A DNA stretch of 64,000 bases from Sulfitobacter faviae (GTDB lineage Bacteria; Pseudomonadota; Alphaproteobacteria; Rhodobacterales; Rhodobacteraceae). The translations under genes and the position numbers were made by a program. The stretch is from contig NZ_PGFQ01000002.1 in assembly GCF_029870955.1 (NCBI RefSeq), positions 150,827-214,826 of the forward strand. The letters are read 5' to 3'. The notes under the pieces are model-generated. The model searched no databases. It was not told the origin of the DNA and saw only the letters and a program-made list of their open reading frames with translations. Positions 37,725-47,987 of the stretch are shown here, one piece after another (positions within the stretch are counted from its first letter, which is position 1; each line of letters begins with the position of its first letter).

Positions 37725-38364
37725 CACCCTACAGGCCGACGCGCTTCTTACCTTGGTGCAGATGCTGTCGCCCTCCTACCCGGTGGGGGCCTTCGCCTAT
37801 AGCCATGGGTTGGAATGGGCGGTGCAGAACGGGGATGTAACGGGGCAAGACAGCTTGGCCGATTGGCTGCGCGGCGTGCTGCGGCACGGCGCGGGACAGG
37901 CGGATGCGCTTTTCCTTGCGGCGGCTTATCACGCGGATGACCCATCGGAGATCGACGCGCAGGCCCGCGCCTTTGCCGCCTCTGCCGAGCGGTTGAAAGA
38001 GACCGTGCTACAGGGCGAAGCCTTTGCCCGCGCCAGCGCCGCGATCTGGCAGCAGGAGATGCCGCCGCTTTGCTATCCCGTGGCCGTCGGACGCGCCGCG
38101 CGGTTGCAAGGGCTGCCGCTGCGTCAAACGCTTGAGGTGTTCTTGCACGCCTTTACCGCCAACCTCGCCACCGCGGGCATGCGCCTGATCCCCTTGGGGC
38201 AGACCGAGGGGCAGATCGTCATCCGCGACCTTGCGCCGATTTGCCTTGAGGTTGCCGCGGCGGCAGAGGAGGGCACGCTCGACGATCTCTCCTCCACCGC
38301 CTTTCTCAGCGACATCGCCGCGATGAAACACGAAACCCAATATTCAAGGATTTTCCGCACATGA
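37717..38364 (+). CDS. ureF: Urease accessory protein UreF
   Basis: A 215-residue helical UreF. Typical parts are [20 protein letters not shown] and [11 protein letters not shown] near the start, and [20 protein letters not shown] in the second half. It bridges UreD and UreG in the activation complex. The start at ATG 37717 (MADTLQ) lies inside the ureE end; an ATG two codons upstream is possible. It overlaps ureG by 4 bp. Confidence 0.95.
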   Translation: MADTLQADALLTLVQMLSPSYPVGAFAYSHGLEWAVQNGDVTGQDSLADWLRGVLRHGAGQADALFLAAAYHADDPSEIDAQARAFAASAERLKETVLQGEAFARASAAIWQQEMPPLCYPVAVGRAARLQGLPLRQTLEVFLHAFTANLATAGMRLIPLGQTEGQIVIRDLAPICLEVAAAAEEGTLDDLSSTAFLSDIAAMKHETQYSRIFRT

Positions 38365-39005
38365 AACGCAACAATGGCCCTTTGCGCGTCGGCATCGGCG
38401 GCCCGGTGGGCGCGGGCAAGACCACTCTGACCGCCGCGCTCAGCCGCGCGCTGCGTGATCGGCTGTCCATCGGCGTGATCACCAATGACATCTACACCCA
38501 AGAGGACGCCGAGGCGCTGATGCGCATGCAGGTGCTGCCCCAAGACCGGATCATCGGGGTCGAGACCGGCGGCTGCCCGCATACGGCAATTCGCGAGGAT
38601 GCCTCGATCAACCTTGCCGCCGTGGCGGAGATGGTGGCGCGGCATCCGGATGTGGAAGTGGTCTTGATCGAAAGCGGCGGCGACAACCTGTCGGCTACCT
38701 TCAGCCCCGAATTGGCGGATGTAACGCTCTATGTGATCGACGTGGCGGCGGGCGAGGAGATCCCCCGCAAGGGCGGCCCGGCGATCACCAAATCCGACAT
38801 TCTGGTCATCAACAAGACCGACCTCGCCCCTCATGTCGGCGCCTCGCTCGAGGTCATGCAGCGCGATAGCGCGCGGATGCGCCCGGACCTGCCGACGGTC
38901 TTCTGTGCGTTAAGGTCCGGCGAGGGGATCGACGCGCTGCTGGCGCATCTGGCGCAGGTCGGGGGACTCGACCTCGCCCCCATGAACCCGGTGAGCGCGG
39001 CTTAA
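38361..39005 (+). CDS. ureG: Urease accessory GTPase UreG
   Basis: A 214-residue SIMIBI GTPase that drives nickel transfer. The P-loop is [20 protein letters not shown] (11-30), the nickel-binding CPH motif lies in [14 protein letters not shown], and the guanine-specificity motif is VINKTDLAP. It ends the urease operon, and its TAA overlaps the stop of the convergent P1 peptidase gene by 3 bp. No nickel transporter gene follows. Confidence 0.97.
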   Translation: MKRNNGPLRVGIGGPVGAGKTTLTAALSRALRDRLSIGVITNDIYTQEDAEALMRMQVLPQDRIIGVETGGCPHTAIREDASINLAAVAEMVARHPDVEVVLIESGGDNLSATFSPELADVTLYVIDVAAGEEIPRKGGPAITKSDILVINKTDLAPHVGASLEVMQRDSARMRPDLPTVFCALRSGEGIDALLAHLAQVGGLDLAPMNPVSAA

Positions 39006-40030
39006 CCGCGATAGACCTCGGCCATCCGGTCGCGGAAGGCGGGCAGAAGGCTACCATCATAGCCCCGATGCGGGACGCCATGCCAAAGCGCGTTGAGGAT
39101 CGCCTCCTCAACCGCTTCGACCGCCGCGATAAAGAAGGCATCCATCCGGTCTTCGTTCATCCGCTCGACGTTCTGCGTGTCGGCCCCGCCGCGCGTGATG
39201 CGGTTGGCGGTTGAGAAGGCCAGCGCGATGTCGCCGCTTTGATGGCCGATGTGGCTGCCCAACCGGCCAAGGGCCGCGGCGCTGCGCCGGGCCATGCGGG
39301 TCAACTGCCGCGACCCCATCGGCGCGTCGGTCGCCAGAATGATGATGATCGAGCCCTTGTCGGGGTCATCCCCCGGCCCCGGCGGCGGCAACTGTTGGCC
39401 AAAGACCCGCAAAGCACTTTGCTGGCCGAAGTTCGACAAGACCAGCGCGCCAAGGTCGAACCCTGCGCCGCCCGGTAGGGCGACCCGCCGCGAAGCGGAG
39501 CCGAGACCACCAGCATAGCCGAAGGTCTTCATCCCGCTACCGGCCCCGACGGTGCCCTGCGCAAACGCTGGCCCGCAAGCGGCAATCGCCGCCTGCGCGT
39601 GATCCTCGGTCACCGCCAGCGCCTGAATGTCGTTCACCGTGCCGTCGTTGCATTCCAAAACCAGCGGGTTGACCGTGCAAAGGCCCCGCCCGATCTCGGG
39701 GTTTTCTGCAATCGCCCGCCGGATCAGCGCCGTGCTACAGGGGCCGACGCCAAAGGTGTTGGTCAGCAGGATCGGCGTCTCGATCTGGCCCAGTTCGGCC
39801 AGTTGCATCAGGCCCGCGCTTTTGCCGAAACCGTTCAACACGGCGACGCCCGCAGGCACCGGATTGCGGAAAAGATCACCTTCATGCGGCAGAACCGCCG
39901 TCACCCCGGTGCAAAGCCCCTCCCCGCGTAGGTCTTGGCTGCCCACGCGCACCCCCGCGACATCGCAGATGGTACTTCGTGGCCCCGCGGGCAGGGTCCA
40001 CCAGTTCTTGCTGTCGATCGTATTGCGCAT
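39002..40030 (-). CDS. P1 family peptidase (DmpA-type, Ntn-like fold)
   Basis: A 342-residue member of the DmpA/S58 family, self-processing aminopeptidases or amidases. Recognisable regions are [17 protein letters not shown] at the start, [26 protein letters not shown], and [30 protein letters not shown] and [20 protein letters not shown] follow in the second half. Substrates range from D- and beta-amino peptides to hydantoin-like compounds; none can be assigned here. It converges with ureG and is downstream of the ugd gene by 33 bp on the same strand. Confidence 0.88.
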   Translation of the reverse strand: MRNTIDSKNWWTLPAGPRSTICDVAGVRVGSQDLRGEGLCTGVTAVLPHEGDLFRNPVPAGVAVLNGFGKSAGLMQLAELGQIETPILLTNTFGVGPCSTALIRRAIAENPEIGRGLCTVNPLVLECNDGTVNDIQALAVTEDHAQAAIAACGPAFAQGTVGAGSGMKTFGYAGGLGSASRRVALPGGAGFDLGALVLSNFGQQSALRVFGQQLPPPGPGDDPDKGSIIIILATDAPMGSRQLTRMARRSAAALGRLGSHIGHQSGDIALAFSTANRITRGGADTQNVERMNEDRMDAFFIAAVEAVEEAILNALWHGVPHRGYDGSLLPAFRDRMAEVYRG

Positions 40031-40063
40031 TTTGCCTTCGAGAGTTTGGATTACGTTGGTGCG

Positions 40064-41239
40064 TCAATCCGCGCCAAAAAGATCGCGGGTGAAGACCTTG
40101 TCGGGGACATCCGCCAGATCGGGGTGACTGCGGTTGGCCACGATCACATCCGCGCGCGCCTTGAACGCCTCCAGATCGCGGGTGACCTCGGAGCCGAAAA
40201 AGCGTTCCTCTTGCAGCACCGGCTCGTAAACGATCACCTCGATGCCCTTGGCCTTGAGCCGCTTCATGATCCCTTGGACCGAGCTTTGGCGGAAGTTGTC
40301 CGATCCGGCCTTCATCACCAACCGGTAGATGCCCACCCGCTGAGGGCCAAGCGCCAGAATCTGCTCCGAGACGAAATCCTTGCGGGTGCGGTTCGCCTCG
40401 ACCACGGCGTTTATCAGGTTTTGCGGCACGTCAGAGTAATTGGCCAGCAACTGTTTGGAATCCTTGGGCAAACAGTAACCGCCATACCCAAAAGACGGGT
40501 TGTTGTAATGCCCACCGATGCGCGGGTCGAGGCAGACACCGTCGATGATCTGCCGCGTGTCCAACCCATTGGTCAACGCGTAGCTGTCCAACTCATTGAA
40601 ATAGGCCACCCGCATGGCGAGGAAGGTATTGGCGAAGAGCTTGATCGCTTCCGCCTCGGACGGGCCTGTAAAGAGCATGGGAATGTCGTCGTCGATTGCC
40701 CCCTCGGCCAGCAGTTGCGCGAAGCGCCGGGCACGCGGGCTGTCTTCGCCGACGACGATGCGCGAGGGGTGGAGGTTGTCGTAGAGCGCGCGGCCCTCGC
40801 GCAGGAATTCCGGGCTGAAGATGACTTGGTCGCTGTTCAACTCGGCGGAGAGGCCCGCGGTATAGCCCACCGGGACGGTGGATTTGATGACGATGGTGGC
40901 CGTTCTCGTGACCGCCAAAACATCACGCACCACCGCCTCAACACTGGAGGTGTCGAAGACATTGCTGCGTGGGTCATAGTTGGTCGGCGTGGCGATGAGC
41001 ACATAATCAGCGTCGCGATATGCCGCCTCCGCGTCGGTCGTGGCCCGGAGGGTGAGGGGCTTTTCCGCGAGATATTGCTCGATCTCCGGATCGACGATTG
41101 GCGCACGGCGGGCATTCACCTGCGCCACCCGTTCTGCGTTCAAATCGACCGCTGTTACCTCGTTGTGCTGCGCCAGCAGCACCGCATTCGAAAGCCCGAC
41201 GTAGCCGATACCGACAACGGCGATCTTGGTCTTGGACAT
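40064..41239 (-). CDS. ugd: UDP-glucose/NDP-sugar 6-dehydrogenase
   Basis: A 391-residue nucleotide-sugar dehydrogenase that oxidises UDP-glucose to UDP-glucuronate with two NAD. The Rossmann start is [20 protein letters not shown], followed by [31 protein letters not shown], and the catalytic Cys in [11 protein letters not shown]. Compact length (about 390) and the [14 protein letters not shown] segment match bacterial Ugd from capsule or exopolysaccharide loci. No other polysaccharide genes are in the window. The start ATG at 41239 gives the family N-terminus; an upstream in-frame extension has no homology-like features. Confidence 0.9.
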   Translation of the reverse strand: MSKTKIAVVGIGYVGLSNAVLLAQHNEVTAVDLNAERVAQVNARRAPIVDPEIEQYLAEKPLTLRATTDAEAAYRDADYVLIATPTNYDPRSNVFDTSSVEAVVRDVLAVTRTATIVIKSTVPVGYTAGLSAELNSDQVIFSPEFLREGRALYDNLHPSRIVVGEDSPRARRFAQLLAEGAIDDDIPMLFTGPSEAEAIKLFANTFLAMRVAYFNELDSYALTNGLDTRQIIDGVCLDPRIGGHYNNPSFGYGGYCLPKDSKQLLANYSDVPQNLINAVVEANRTRKDFVSEQILALGPQRVGIYRLVMKAGSDNFRQSSVQGIMKRLKAKGIEVIVYEPVLQEERFFGSEVTRDLEAFKARADVIVANRSHPDLADVPDKVFTRDLFGAD

Positions 41240-41488
41240 AAGCGTGGGCCTTTCTTGCGCGGCGTGGCGTGGCGTGATGTTAAACTGCGGCTCTCGTTTT
41301 GAAAAGGCACCGCCTGACAGGGAGTTAGGGCGGTTTGGCGAAAGTGAAGGCCGCAGCGCGAACCTTCCGCCCGTGCCGTGCGATGGTGCAGGACCGCCGA
41401 TTGTTGCGCGCGGCCCGAACGGTGGGTTGTCAGGCTGGCAAGACTTCCTTCTCACAGTCTCAGGCGACCCATAACGCGGAGAGCCCCG

Positions 41489-42816
41489 ATGCCCGACACC
41501 TCTGAGCGCCTATCCCTGCCCTATTTGATGCCCGCACAGGCGCAAAAACATGTGACCCATAACGAAGCGCTGCAACGGCTCGATCTTCTGGTGCAGCTTG
41601 CGGTCGAAGGCTTTGAGGCCAACACGCCGCCCGCCCTGCCGCAGGCGGGGGAGGTTCATGCGCTCGGTGACGCGCCGACAGAGGTTTGGGCAGGTCATCC
41701 CGGTGAACTCGCCGCGTGGGTCGGAGAGACCTGGCAGTTCACCGCCCCGCAAGACGGCTGGGTTGCCTTGGATAAATCGACAGGGATTCTGCACCGTTGG
41801 GGGGCTGGGGCGTGGACCGAGGTCTCGCCCCCGATCTGGCGAACCTCTCCGGGCTGGGGGTTAATACGGATCATGACAGTGGCAATCGCCTGTCGGTCTC
41901 CTCCCCGGCGAGCCTGTTTACCCACGAAGGGGCGGGGCATCAGCTGAAGCTCAACAAGGCCAGCGCCGCCGATACCGCGAGCCTGCTGTTCCAAACCGAT
42001 TGGTCTGGCCGGGCCGAAATGGGCACGGCGGGGCAGGATGATTTCGCCATCAAGGTCAGCGCCGATGGCAGCAGTTGGACCACCGCACTGGCCTTTGACG
42101 CAGCGAGCGGCATCGCCTCAGGCGCGGCGCTGACGCAGGGCGTGGATGATGCGACGGTGGGTCGTTTGCTGCGGGTGGGGGATTTCGGCATCGGCGCTGA
42201 CGCGGGGCCGTTGGTGACGGACCTCAACGCGCATGATCTTTCGGGCAGTTTTTCAAGCTATGGCGGCGCCCATGCGCAGGCGCCTGCCGGGGCCAACCCG
42301 TTCCCGGCGCTGAATGGGGTCTTCGGCCTGCTCTGCGGCAATAGCACCTTGGGCGGGCAGAGCGCCTATCTGTGGCAGATCGCACTGGGCATCGACACGC
42401 CGGGTCTGGCCATTCGTGTGCGGGCGACGGGGGCATGGGGCGCGTGGCAGCCTTTGTGGTCTGGCGCGAATACGACCGTGGATGCCAATGGATTCATCAA
42501 GGAAGCCAGCCCGATCGTGCGCCTGTTCCGCGATGGCCGTGAAGAGCCTGCGGTGCCTTTGGGTGCAGGGTTCGAACGGATCGGGCCGGGCCATTACCGA
42601 TTGTCGAATGTGCCGCCGCTCGCCAGCCGCGGCTGGCAGATCGAAGCGCCGCAGGATGCGAATGGCAACCGGCTGGTTCATGTCGCGTGCCGCTATGATG
42701 CGGGGACGCTCGATATCCGCACCTGCGAGGTGATCTGGCAGGACGGCTGGGCGGGCGGTGCGCCGCGGGACATTCCTGAAGGCCGTTGGGTCGACCTGCG
42801 GTTCGACATGCGCTGA
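41489..42816 (+). CDS. DUF2793 domain-containing phage/GTA tail-like protein
   Basis: The start, [20 protein letters not shown] then [17 protein letters not shown], is the DUF2793 domain seen in tail-associated proteins of Rhodobacterales phages and gene transfer agents. After one base is added in the C5 run at 41828-41832 the protein is 442 residues. The second half has repeated beta-like segments ([40 protein letters not shown]) as in tail fibres. No other phage gene flanks it, so it may be a stray cargo or receptor-binding gene acting in trans. The 249 bp upstream contain GGCGTGGCGTGGCGTG repeats but no gene. Confidence 0.85.
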
Positions 42817-42858
42817 GGGGGAAACGGACCCGGTCCGCAGGATCGAGCCGGGTGGCCG

Positions 42859-43833
42859 TTAGATGATCCTGCGCAATTGCTCGACCTCATAATTGCCTCC
42901 GCAAAGCAGAACGACAGAGGTCTGGCCCGCGTCGCCCTGCGGCCCTGCCAGATAGGCCGCCAGCGCCAAAGCGGCGGCCCCTTCGACCAGCATATTCTCT
43001 TCCCAAGCCAATACTTTCAGCGCCTCGGCGATCTGATCCTCGTCGCAATGGATGATCTCGTCGATCACCGCGCTTGCGATCGGTAGGGTCATCGAGTCCG
43101 CATCGACCCCGCCCGCCACGCCATCGGCCAGCGTGTCGAGATGTTCCGTTTCGACGATCTTGCCCGCTTTGATCGACGCGGCCAGCGCACAGCTATTCGC
43201 AGCGCTTACACCGATGACGCGGGTCCGCGGGGAGAATTCCTTGATCACCGATCCCATGCCCGAGATCAGCCCGCCACCGCCCATCGAGATGAAGACATTG
43301 TCGATGCCTTCGATCTGGTCGAGCAGTTCCAGCGCGGCGGTGCCCTGCCCCGCGATCACCTCGGCATCATTGTAAGGTGAGATATAGGTGTAGCCCTCAG
43401 CCTCGGCCAAGCTCTGCGCGTGCAGCTCTGAAAGCGAGGCATCGGCCCCATGGATCACGACCCTCGTGCCGTAGCTTTCGATGATCTTGCGTTTCTTGGC
43501 GACGACGGTTTCGGGCAGTACGACGATCAACTCATGCCCCGTGGTCTGGGCCGCAAGCGAGCAGGCGATGCCGTGGTTGCCGGAAGATGCGGTGATGACA
43601 GGCCGGTCGAGCGGCACGGTGGTCAGTTTCGCGCTGGCGCCGCGCAGCTTGAATGACCCGGTATGCTGGAAGTTCTCGGCTTTGTAGAACAGCCGCGAGC
43701 CCTCTGCCATTGGCAAGCGGGAGGCGATCACCGGGGTGCGGTAAACCGCGCCCGCGATTTTGCGATGAACCACGCAGGAACGTGCGGCGCTTTGAGCGAT
43801 CAGGTCTGAGGCTGACGGCATGACGGGCTCCAT
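42859..43833 (-). CDS. Threonine/serine dehydratase-like PLP enzyme
   Basis: A 324-residue fold-type II PLP enzyme. The PLP lysine is in HTGSFKLRGASAKL, the ring-binding motif is ITASSGNHGIACSLAA, the phosphate loop is SMGGGGLISGMG and the C-terminal LLCGGNYE completes the site. It lacks the ACT-type regulatory domain of biosynthetic threonine deaminase, so it is a catabolic dehydratase or a serine/threo-3-hydroxyaspartate type enzyme. It begins directly after the aminotransferase stop, as part of a three-gene unit with the serine hydrolase at 44986. Confidence 0.9.
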   Translation of the reverse strand: MEPVMPSASDLIAQSAARSCVVHRKIAGAVYRTPVIASRLPMAEGSRLFYKAENFQHTGSFKLRGASAKLTTVPLDRPVITASSGNHGIACSLAAQTTGHELIVVLPETVVAKKRKIIESYGTRVVIHGADASLSELHAQSLAEAEGYTYISPYNDAEVIAGQGTAALELLDQIEGIDNVFISMGGGGLISGMGSVIKEFSPRTRVIGVSAANSCALAASIKAGKIVETEHLDTLADGVAGGVDADSMTLPIASAVIDEIIHCDEDQIAEALKVLAWEENMLVEGAAALALAAYLAGPQGDAGQTSVVLLCGGNYEVEQLRRII

Positions 43834-44969
43834 CTAGCTTGACTGTGCCGCGCCGTGACGCACGAGGAAGGCCGAGACACGCGCCAATCCGTCGCGCAGG
43901 TCCGCCGTCGAATTGGCGAAACCGATGCGCAGCCAGCCCTCCATGTCCATGGCGCTGCCGGGGGTGAAGAGGACGCCCTCTTCCTCCAGCAGTTGCGTGC
44001 AGAAATCGCGGGAGGGCAGCGGCAGGTCGTATTTCAGCAGCGCCGTGGTGCCCGCTTGCGGCTTCACCCATGAGATCAGCGGCTCGGCCTCGACCCAATC
44101 CGACAGGATCGCGAGGTTCTCGCGGGTGATCCGATGCGCGCGATCGAGGATTTGGGCGCGGTTTTCGAGGGCGACGGCCGCGAAATACTCGTCAATCCGC
44201 CCGACGGAAATCGTGTTGTAATCGCGGTGGATCATGATGTCTTCCAGCAGGGTTTTCGGCCCCGCGACCCAGCCCACGCGCAGCCCGGCCAGCGAATAGG
44301 CCTTGGACATGCCCGCCGTGCTGATGCCACGCTCGTAAAGATCACAGATCGAGGCGGTATAGCCGTTCCCCGCCTGATCGGTGCCGCGATAGACCTCGTC
44401 GCAGAGCACCCATGCGCCGCTGCCGCGCGCGATCTCGGCAATCTCAGCCAGCATCGTGCGATCCATCAGCGCGCCGGTCGGGTTGTTGGGGTTGTTGGTG
44501 GCGATCATCCGCGTGTCGGGCCGCATCATCGCGCGCAGCTCATCAAGGTCGGGCAGAAAGCCGTTCTCGGGGCGCAGGTGCAGCAGTTCGATCTCGGCAC
44601 CGATGCTCTCGGGGATCGAGTAATGCTGCTGGTAGGTCGGCACGATGGCGATGACATGGTCGCCGCGGCTGACCAGCGTCTGGTGCACCAGCGCATTGGC
44701 CCGATGGTGCCGTGGGTGGTCAGCACGTTCTCGCGGGCTTGGTTTTCGTAGAGCCCCGCCACCGCGTCGCGCAGACGGTCCGAGCCCTCGATCGCGCCAT
44801 AGCCCATGCGCATCTCGCGCAATTCGCCCAGCACGGAATTGTCGACGTCCGCCATGTCGATCAACTCACCTAGGGTGATCGAGTCCACACAGGTCTCGGC
44901 GAGGTTGTAACGGCAGTGGTTCTCAAATTCGTTCATCCACATTTCGACGCCGAAGGTCTTGATATGCAT
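43834..44969 (-). CDS. Class I/II PLP-dependent aminotransferase
   Basis: A fold-type I aminotransferase, 378 residues after adding one base in the CCC run at 44700-44702. Marks are MGYGAIEGSDRLRDAVAGLY at the N-terminus, ATNNPNNPTGALMD with the ring-stacking Asn, VLCDEVYRGTDQ with the pyridine-N Asp, and the PLP lysine in STAGMSKAYSLAGLRVGWV. The C-terminal substrate Arg lies in EGWLRIGFAN. It lies between a serine hydrolase and a dehydratase on one strand. The amino acid acted on is unknown. Confidence 0.88.
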
Positions 44970-44985
44970 GGGGTTTCCTTTCGTG

Positions 44986-46058
44986 TCAGCTCTCGGTCAG
45001 CGCGGCGAAGAGCCGGCGGAGGAATGGCGGCGTGGCGGTCGGGGCGAGCCAGCGCATCACGGCTACGATCTCGTGCTCGGGCGCGATCCAGATCGTATGG
45101 CCGCCCGCGCCCTGCGCGCTGAAGGCGCTCTCGGGCAGTTTCGGATCGGCCTCCGCGCCGCGGTTCAGCCACCACAGGAAGCCGTATTTGTCGAGCGTCG
45201 GCGTTGGCGTCAGGGACCGCTGCATCCAGTCCTCGGGCAGAATTTGTTCGCCGTTCCACGCGCCGTTCTGGCAGATGAACTGGCCAAATTTTGCGTGATC
45301 CTCGGCAGAGATGAAGAGGCCCCACCCCAATGCCCGCCGCCGGTGACCGATTGCATTCGGGTGCCATCCAGCTCGACCCATGAGGTCGAATAGCCCTCCC
45401 ACCGCCAGTCAGCGGAGGCCCCGATCGGGTCCATGATCCGCGCGCGCAGCACCTCCGGCAAGGGCCGGCGGAAGCGCATCATCAGCGCATAGGCCAGCGC
45501 GTTGACCCGCACGTCGTTGTACTCATAGTGGCTGCCCGGCGCGCCGACCTGCCGCAACTGTCCCTTGCGGCTGTTGTCCGCACCCGGGCCGATCTGGCGG
45601 TAGTGGTCGACCTGATCGTCCTTGCCGAAAATCTCGCCGCGCCATTCGCTGTTCATCTGCAACAGATGCCGCCAGGTGATGCGCCCGTTGTGATCGCCCG
45701 AAAAATGCGGCCCCGGCACGCTGTCGCCCACCGGCGCGTCGAGGTCCGCGATCAGCCCGTCTTTCACCGCCAGCCCCGCCAGCACCGACAGATAGCTCTT
45801 GGCGATGGAGAATGTCATGTCGGCGCGCGTCGTATCGCCCCACTCAGCCACGCGCTGGCCGCGGTGCAGGATCACCCCGGCAGGGCCGCCGCGCGGTTTA
45901 ACGGGCCCCACGATCTCGGTCCAGGGGCCGCTCTCGTTCCACTCGCGGTTGCCGACATAGGCGCCATCGGCATGGTACATCGAGCGGGGCCAGTCGGTCT
46001 CATGCGCTTGCGCATGGTCGACGACGGCTTGCAGGGCGGGGGTGGCGGCGAATGTCAT
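44986..46058 (-). CDS. Serine hydrolase of the beta-lactamase class C/penicillin-binding family
   Basis: A 357-residue serine hydrolase after one base is added to the CCCC run at 45325-45328. The catalytic SxxK is in DMTFSIAKSYLSVLAGLA, the YxN element in HYEYNDVRVNALAYAL, and the late GGHTIWIAPEHEIVAVMR segment supplies the KTG-equivalent strand (HTI). The rebuilt junction reads GGGHWGWGLFISAEDHAKFG. Enzymes of this type are esterases, peptidases or amidases; beta-lactam resistance should not be assumed. It precedes the aminotransferase by 16 bp. Confidence 0.87.
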
Positions 46059-46132
46059 GGGGCTCCTCGGGGCTTCGGGCGAACATTTCCCAAGGGGGGC
46101 GGAATTGTAAACCGGTTAAATGTCTCCACGCC

Positions 46133-46612
46133 TCAATCGCCGATGTCGGGATAGACCTGAGAGCGTTTGACCACGCCGTAGACAAAACTGGTGTCGATCG
46201 AGCCGATGCCGCCGATGGGATGCAGCCGCGCGCGCACGAAACGCTCATAGTCCTCGAGATCGCCCACCACGACGCGCAGCAGGTAGTCCGACAGGCCGCT
46301 CATCACGAAACATTCCAGCACTTCCGGGATCGCGCGGATTTGGCTTTCGAAACGCTGCACCGTGCCCTCGTCGTGCCCGTCCAGCGTCACGCGCACCATG
46401 ACCGTGACCGGCAGCCCGTAGGCCTTGGCATCGACCTCCACGCTGTAGCCCCGGATCGCGCCGCTCTTCTCTAGCGCGCGCAGGCGCCGCAGGCAGGGCG
46501 AGGGCGAGAGGCCGACCTCCTCCGCCAGATCGAGGTTGGTCATCCGGCCGTTGCGCTGCAAGGTGCGGATGATGCGGCGGTCGGTGGCGTCCAATCGGGG
46601 CGTTTGGGGCAT
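46133..46612 (-). CDS. mdeR: Lrp/AsnC-family regulator, probable MdeR
   Basis: A 159-residue Lrp-type regulator. The HTH region is LDATDRRIIRTLQRNGRMTN, then LDLAEEVGLSPSPCLRRLRA, and the RAM ligand domain follows (VRVTLDGHDEGTVQRFESQI, CFVMSGLSDYLLRVV). It is divergent from methionine gamma-lyase and the MdeB-like enzyme, exactly as mdeR is in the Pseudomonas putida mdeRAB locus, so the symbol is given by synteny. The start at ATG 46612 (MPQTPRLD) was chosen over an upstream ATG as the usual N-terminus. Confidence 0.88.
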   Translation of the reverse strand: MPQTPRLDATDRRIIRTLQRNGRMTNLDLAEEVGLSPSPCLRRLRALEKSGAIRGYSVEVDAKAYGLPVTVMVRVTLDGHDEGTVQRFESQIRAIPEVLECFVMSGLSDYLLRVVVGDLEDYERFVRARLHPIGGIGSIDTSFVYGVVKRSQVYPDIGD

Positions 46613-46634
46613 GATATGCCAAATCTCCTGCAAT

Positions 46635-46652
46635 TTGCGCATATATTAGCAA
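46635..46652. promoter_or_regulatory. Inverted repeat TTGC-N10-GCAA, candidate MdeR site
   Basis: The arms flank GCATATATTA in the divergent promoter between mdeR (46612) and mdeA (46707). AT-rich centres with short inverted arms are typical for Lrp-family binding. This is a pattern match only. Confidence 0.45.
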
Positions 46653-46706
46653 CCAAATGCCCCTTGCGCCATCGGATCATGCCGCAAAATCAGACAGGGG
46701 CCAGCC

Positions 46707-47909
46707 ATGACCGAGAACCAGAAATCCTTTGCCACCCGCGCCATTCACCACGGCTATGACGCGCAGGACGAACAGGGCGCGCTGAACCCGCCGATTTACA
46801 TGAGTTCGACCTTTACCTTCGAGACCGCGGAGGCGGGCGGCGACATGTTCGCGGGCGAGCGCGAAGGGCATTTCTACACCCGTATCAGCAACCCCACGTT
46901 GGACCATCTGGAAAAACGTATCGCCAACCTCGAAGGCGCCGAGGCTGGCCTCGCCACCGCCTCGGGCATGGGGGCAATCACCTCGACGCTCTGGTCCTTC
47001 CTTCAGGCGGGCGACGAGATCATCATCGACAAGACGCTTTATGGCTGCACCTTCGCTTTCATGACCCATGGCCTGCCGCGCTTTGGCGTCAAGGTGACGC
47101 TGGTCGACATGACCGAGCCTGCAAACCTCGCCGAGGTGATCAGCGACCAGACCAAGGTGGTCTATTTCGAGACGCCTGCGAACCCGAACAACCGGCTGGT
47201 GGACATCGCCGCCATCTCCGACATCGCGCATCGCGTGGGCGCCAAGGTGGTGGTCGACAACACCTATGCCACGCCGGTCATCACCCGGCCCATCGAACAT
47301 GGCGCCGACATCGTGCTGCATTCGGCGACGAAGTTCCTTTCTGGTCACGGCGACGTGGTGGCGGGCCTCGTGGTGGGCAATGCCGAGGACATGATGCAGG
47401 TGCGGCTCGTGGGTCTGAAAGACATGACCGGTGCCGTGATGTCGCCGCTCACCGCCATGCTGCTTTTGCGCGGGATCAAGACGCTGGAACTGCGCATGGA
47501 GCGCCACTGCGCCACCGCCGCCAAGGTCGCCGAGGCGCTGGAGCAGCACCCGGCGGTGCTGCATGTCGCCTACCCGGGGCTGGCAAGCTTCCCTCAGGCC
47601 GAGCTTGCGCGGCGGCAGATGGGCAACTTCGGCGGCATGATCCCCTTCGAGGTCAAGGGCGGCAAGGCGGGCGGCATCGCTTTCATGAACCGGCTGAACC
47701 TCATTCAGCGCGCGGTGAGCCTTGGCGACGCGGAAAGCCTGATCCAGCACCCCGCCAGCATGACCCATTCCACCTATTCGCCCGAGGAACGCGCCGAACA
47801 CGGTATCGCCGAGGGGCTGGTGCGGCTTTCGGTCGGGTTGGAATCGGCGGAAGACATCATTGATGACCTTTACGCCGCGCTCGGGGCGCATAACATGCGC
47901 GCAGCCTGA
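46707..47909 (+). CDS. mdeA: Methionine gamma-lyase
   Basis: A 400-residue PLP enzyme of the Cys/Met metabolism family. It splits methionine to methanethiol, ammonia and 2-oxobutyrate. Marks are FYTRISNPTLDHLEKRIANL, ATASGMGAITSTLWSFLQAG and the lyase-specific Cys in TLYGCTFAFMTHGL. The PLP lysine lies in LHSATKFLSGHGDVV. MTHSTYSPEERAEHGIAEGL is also typical of the gamma-lyase branch. The gene order mdeR-mdeA-mdeB supports this over cystathionine enzymes. Methanethiol formation is an important sulfur route in marine roseobacters. Confidence 0.93.
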   Translation: MTENQKSFATRAIHHGYDAQDEQGALNPPIYMSSTFTFETAEAGGDMFAGEREGHFYTRISNPTLDHLEKRIANLEGAEAGLATASGMGAITSTLWSFLQAGDEIIIDKTLYGCTFAFMTHGLPRFGVKVTLVDMTEPANLAEVISDQTKVVYFETPANPNNRLVDIAAISDIAHRVGAKVVVDNTYATPVITRPIEHGADIVLHSATKFLSGHGDVVAGLVVGNAEDMMQVRLVGLKDMTGAVMSPLTAMLLLRGIKTLELRMERHCATAAKVAEALEQHPAVLHVAYPGLASFPQAELARRQMGNFGGMIPFEVKGGKAGGIAFMNRLNLIQRAVSLGDAESLIQHPASMTHSTYSPEERAEHGIAEGLVRLSVGLESAEDIIDDLYAALGAHNMRAA

Positions 47910-47987
47910 TCCGGCACGAACCGGACCAGTCGCGGGCGGTGTCGAGGAGGGCACCGCCCAAGGGATCCTCAGAATGAAAGACCTGCC

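Noticed and set aside
41489..42816. A prophage remnant
   Set aside because: No integrase, capsid, terminase or attachment repeats flank the single tail-like gene.
44986..46058. A beta-lactam resistance gene
   Set aside because: The family covers many esterases and peptidases; context with an aminotransferase and dehydratase suggests metabolism.
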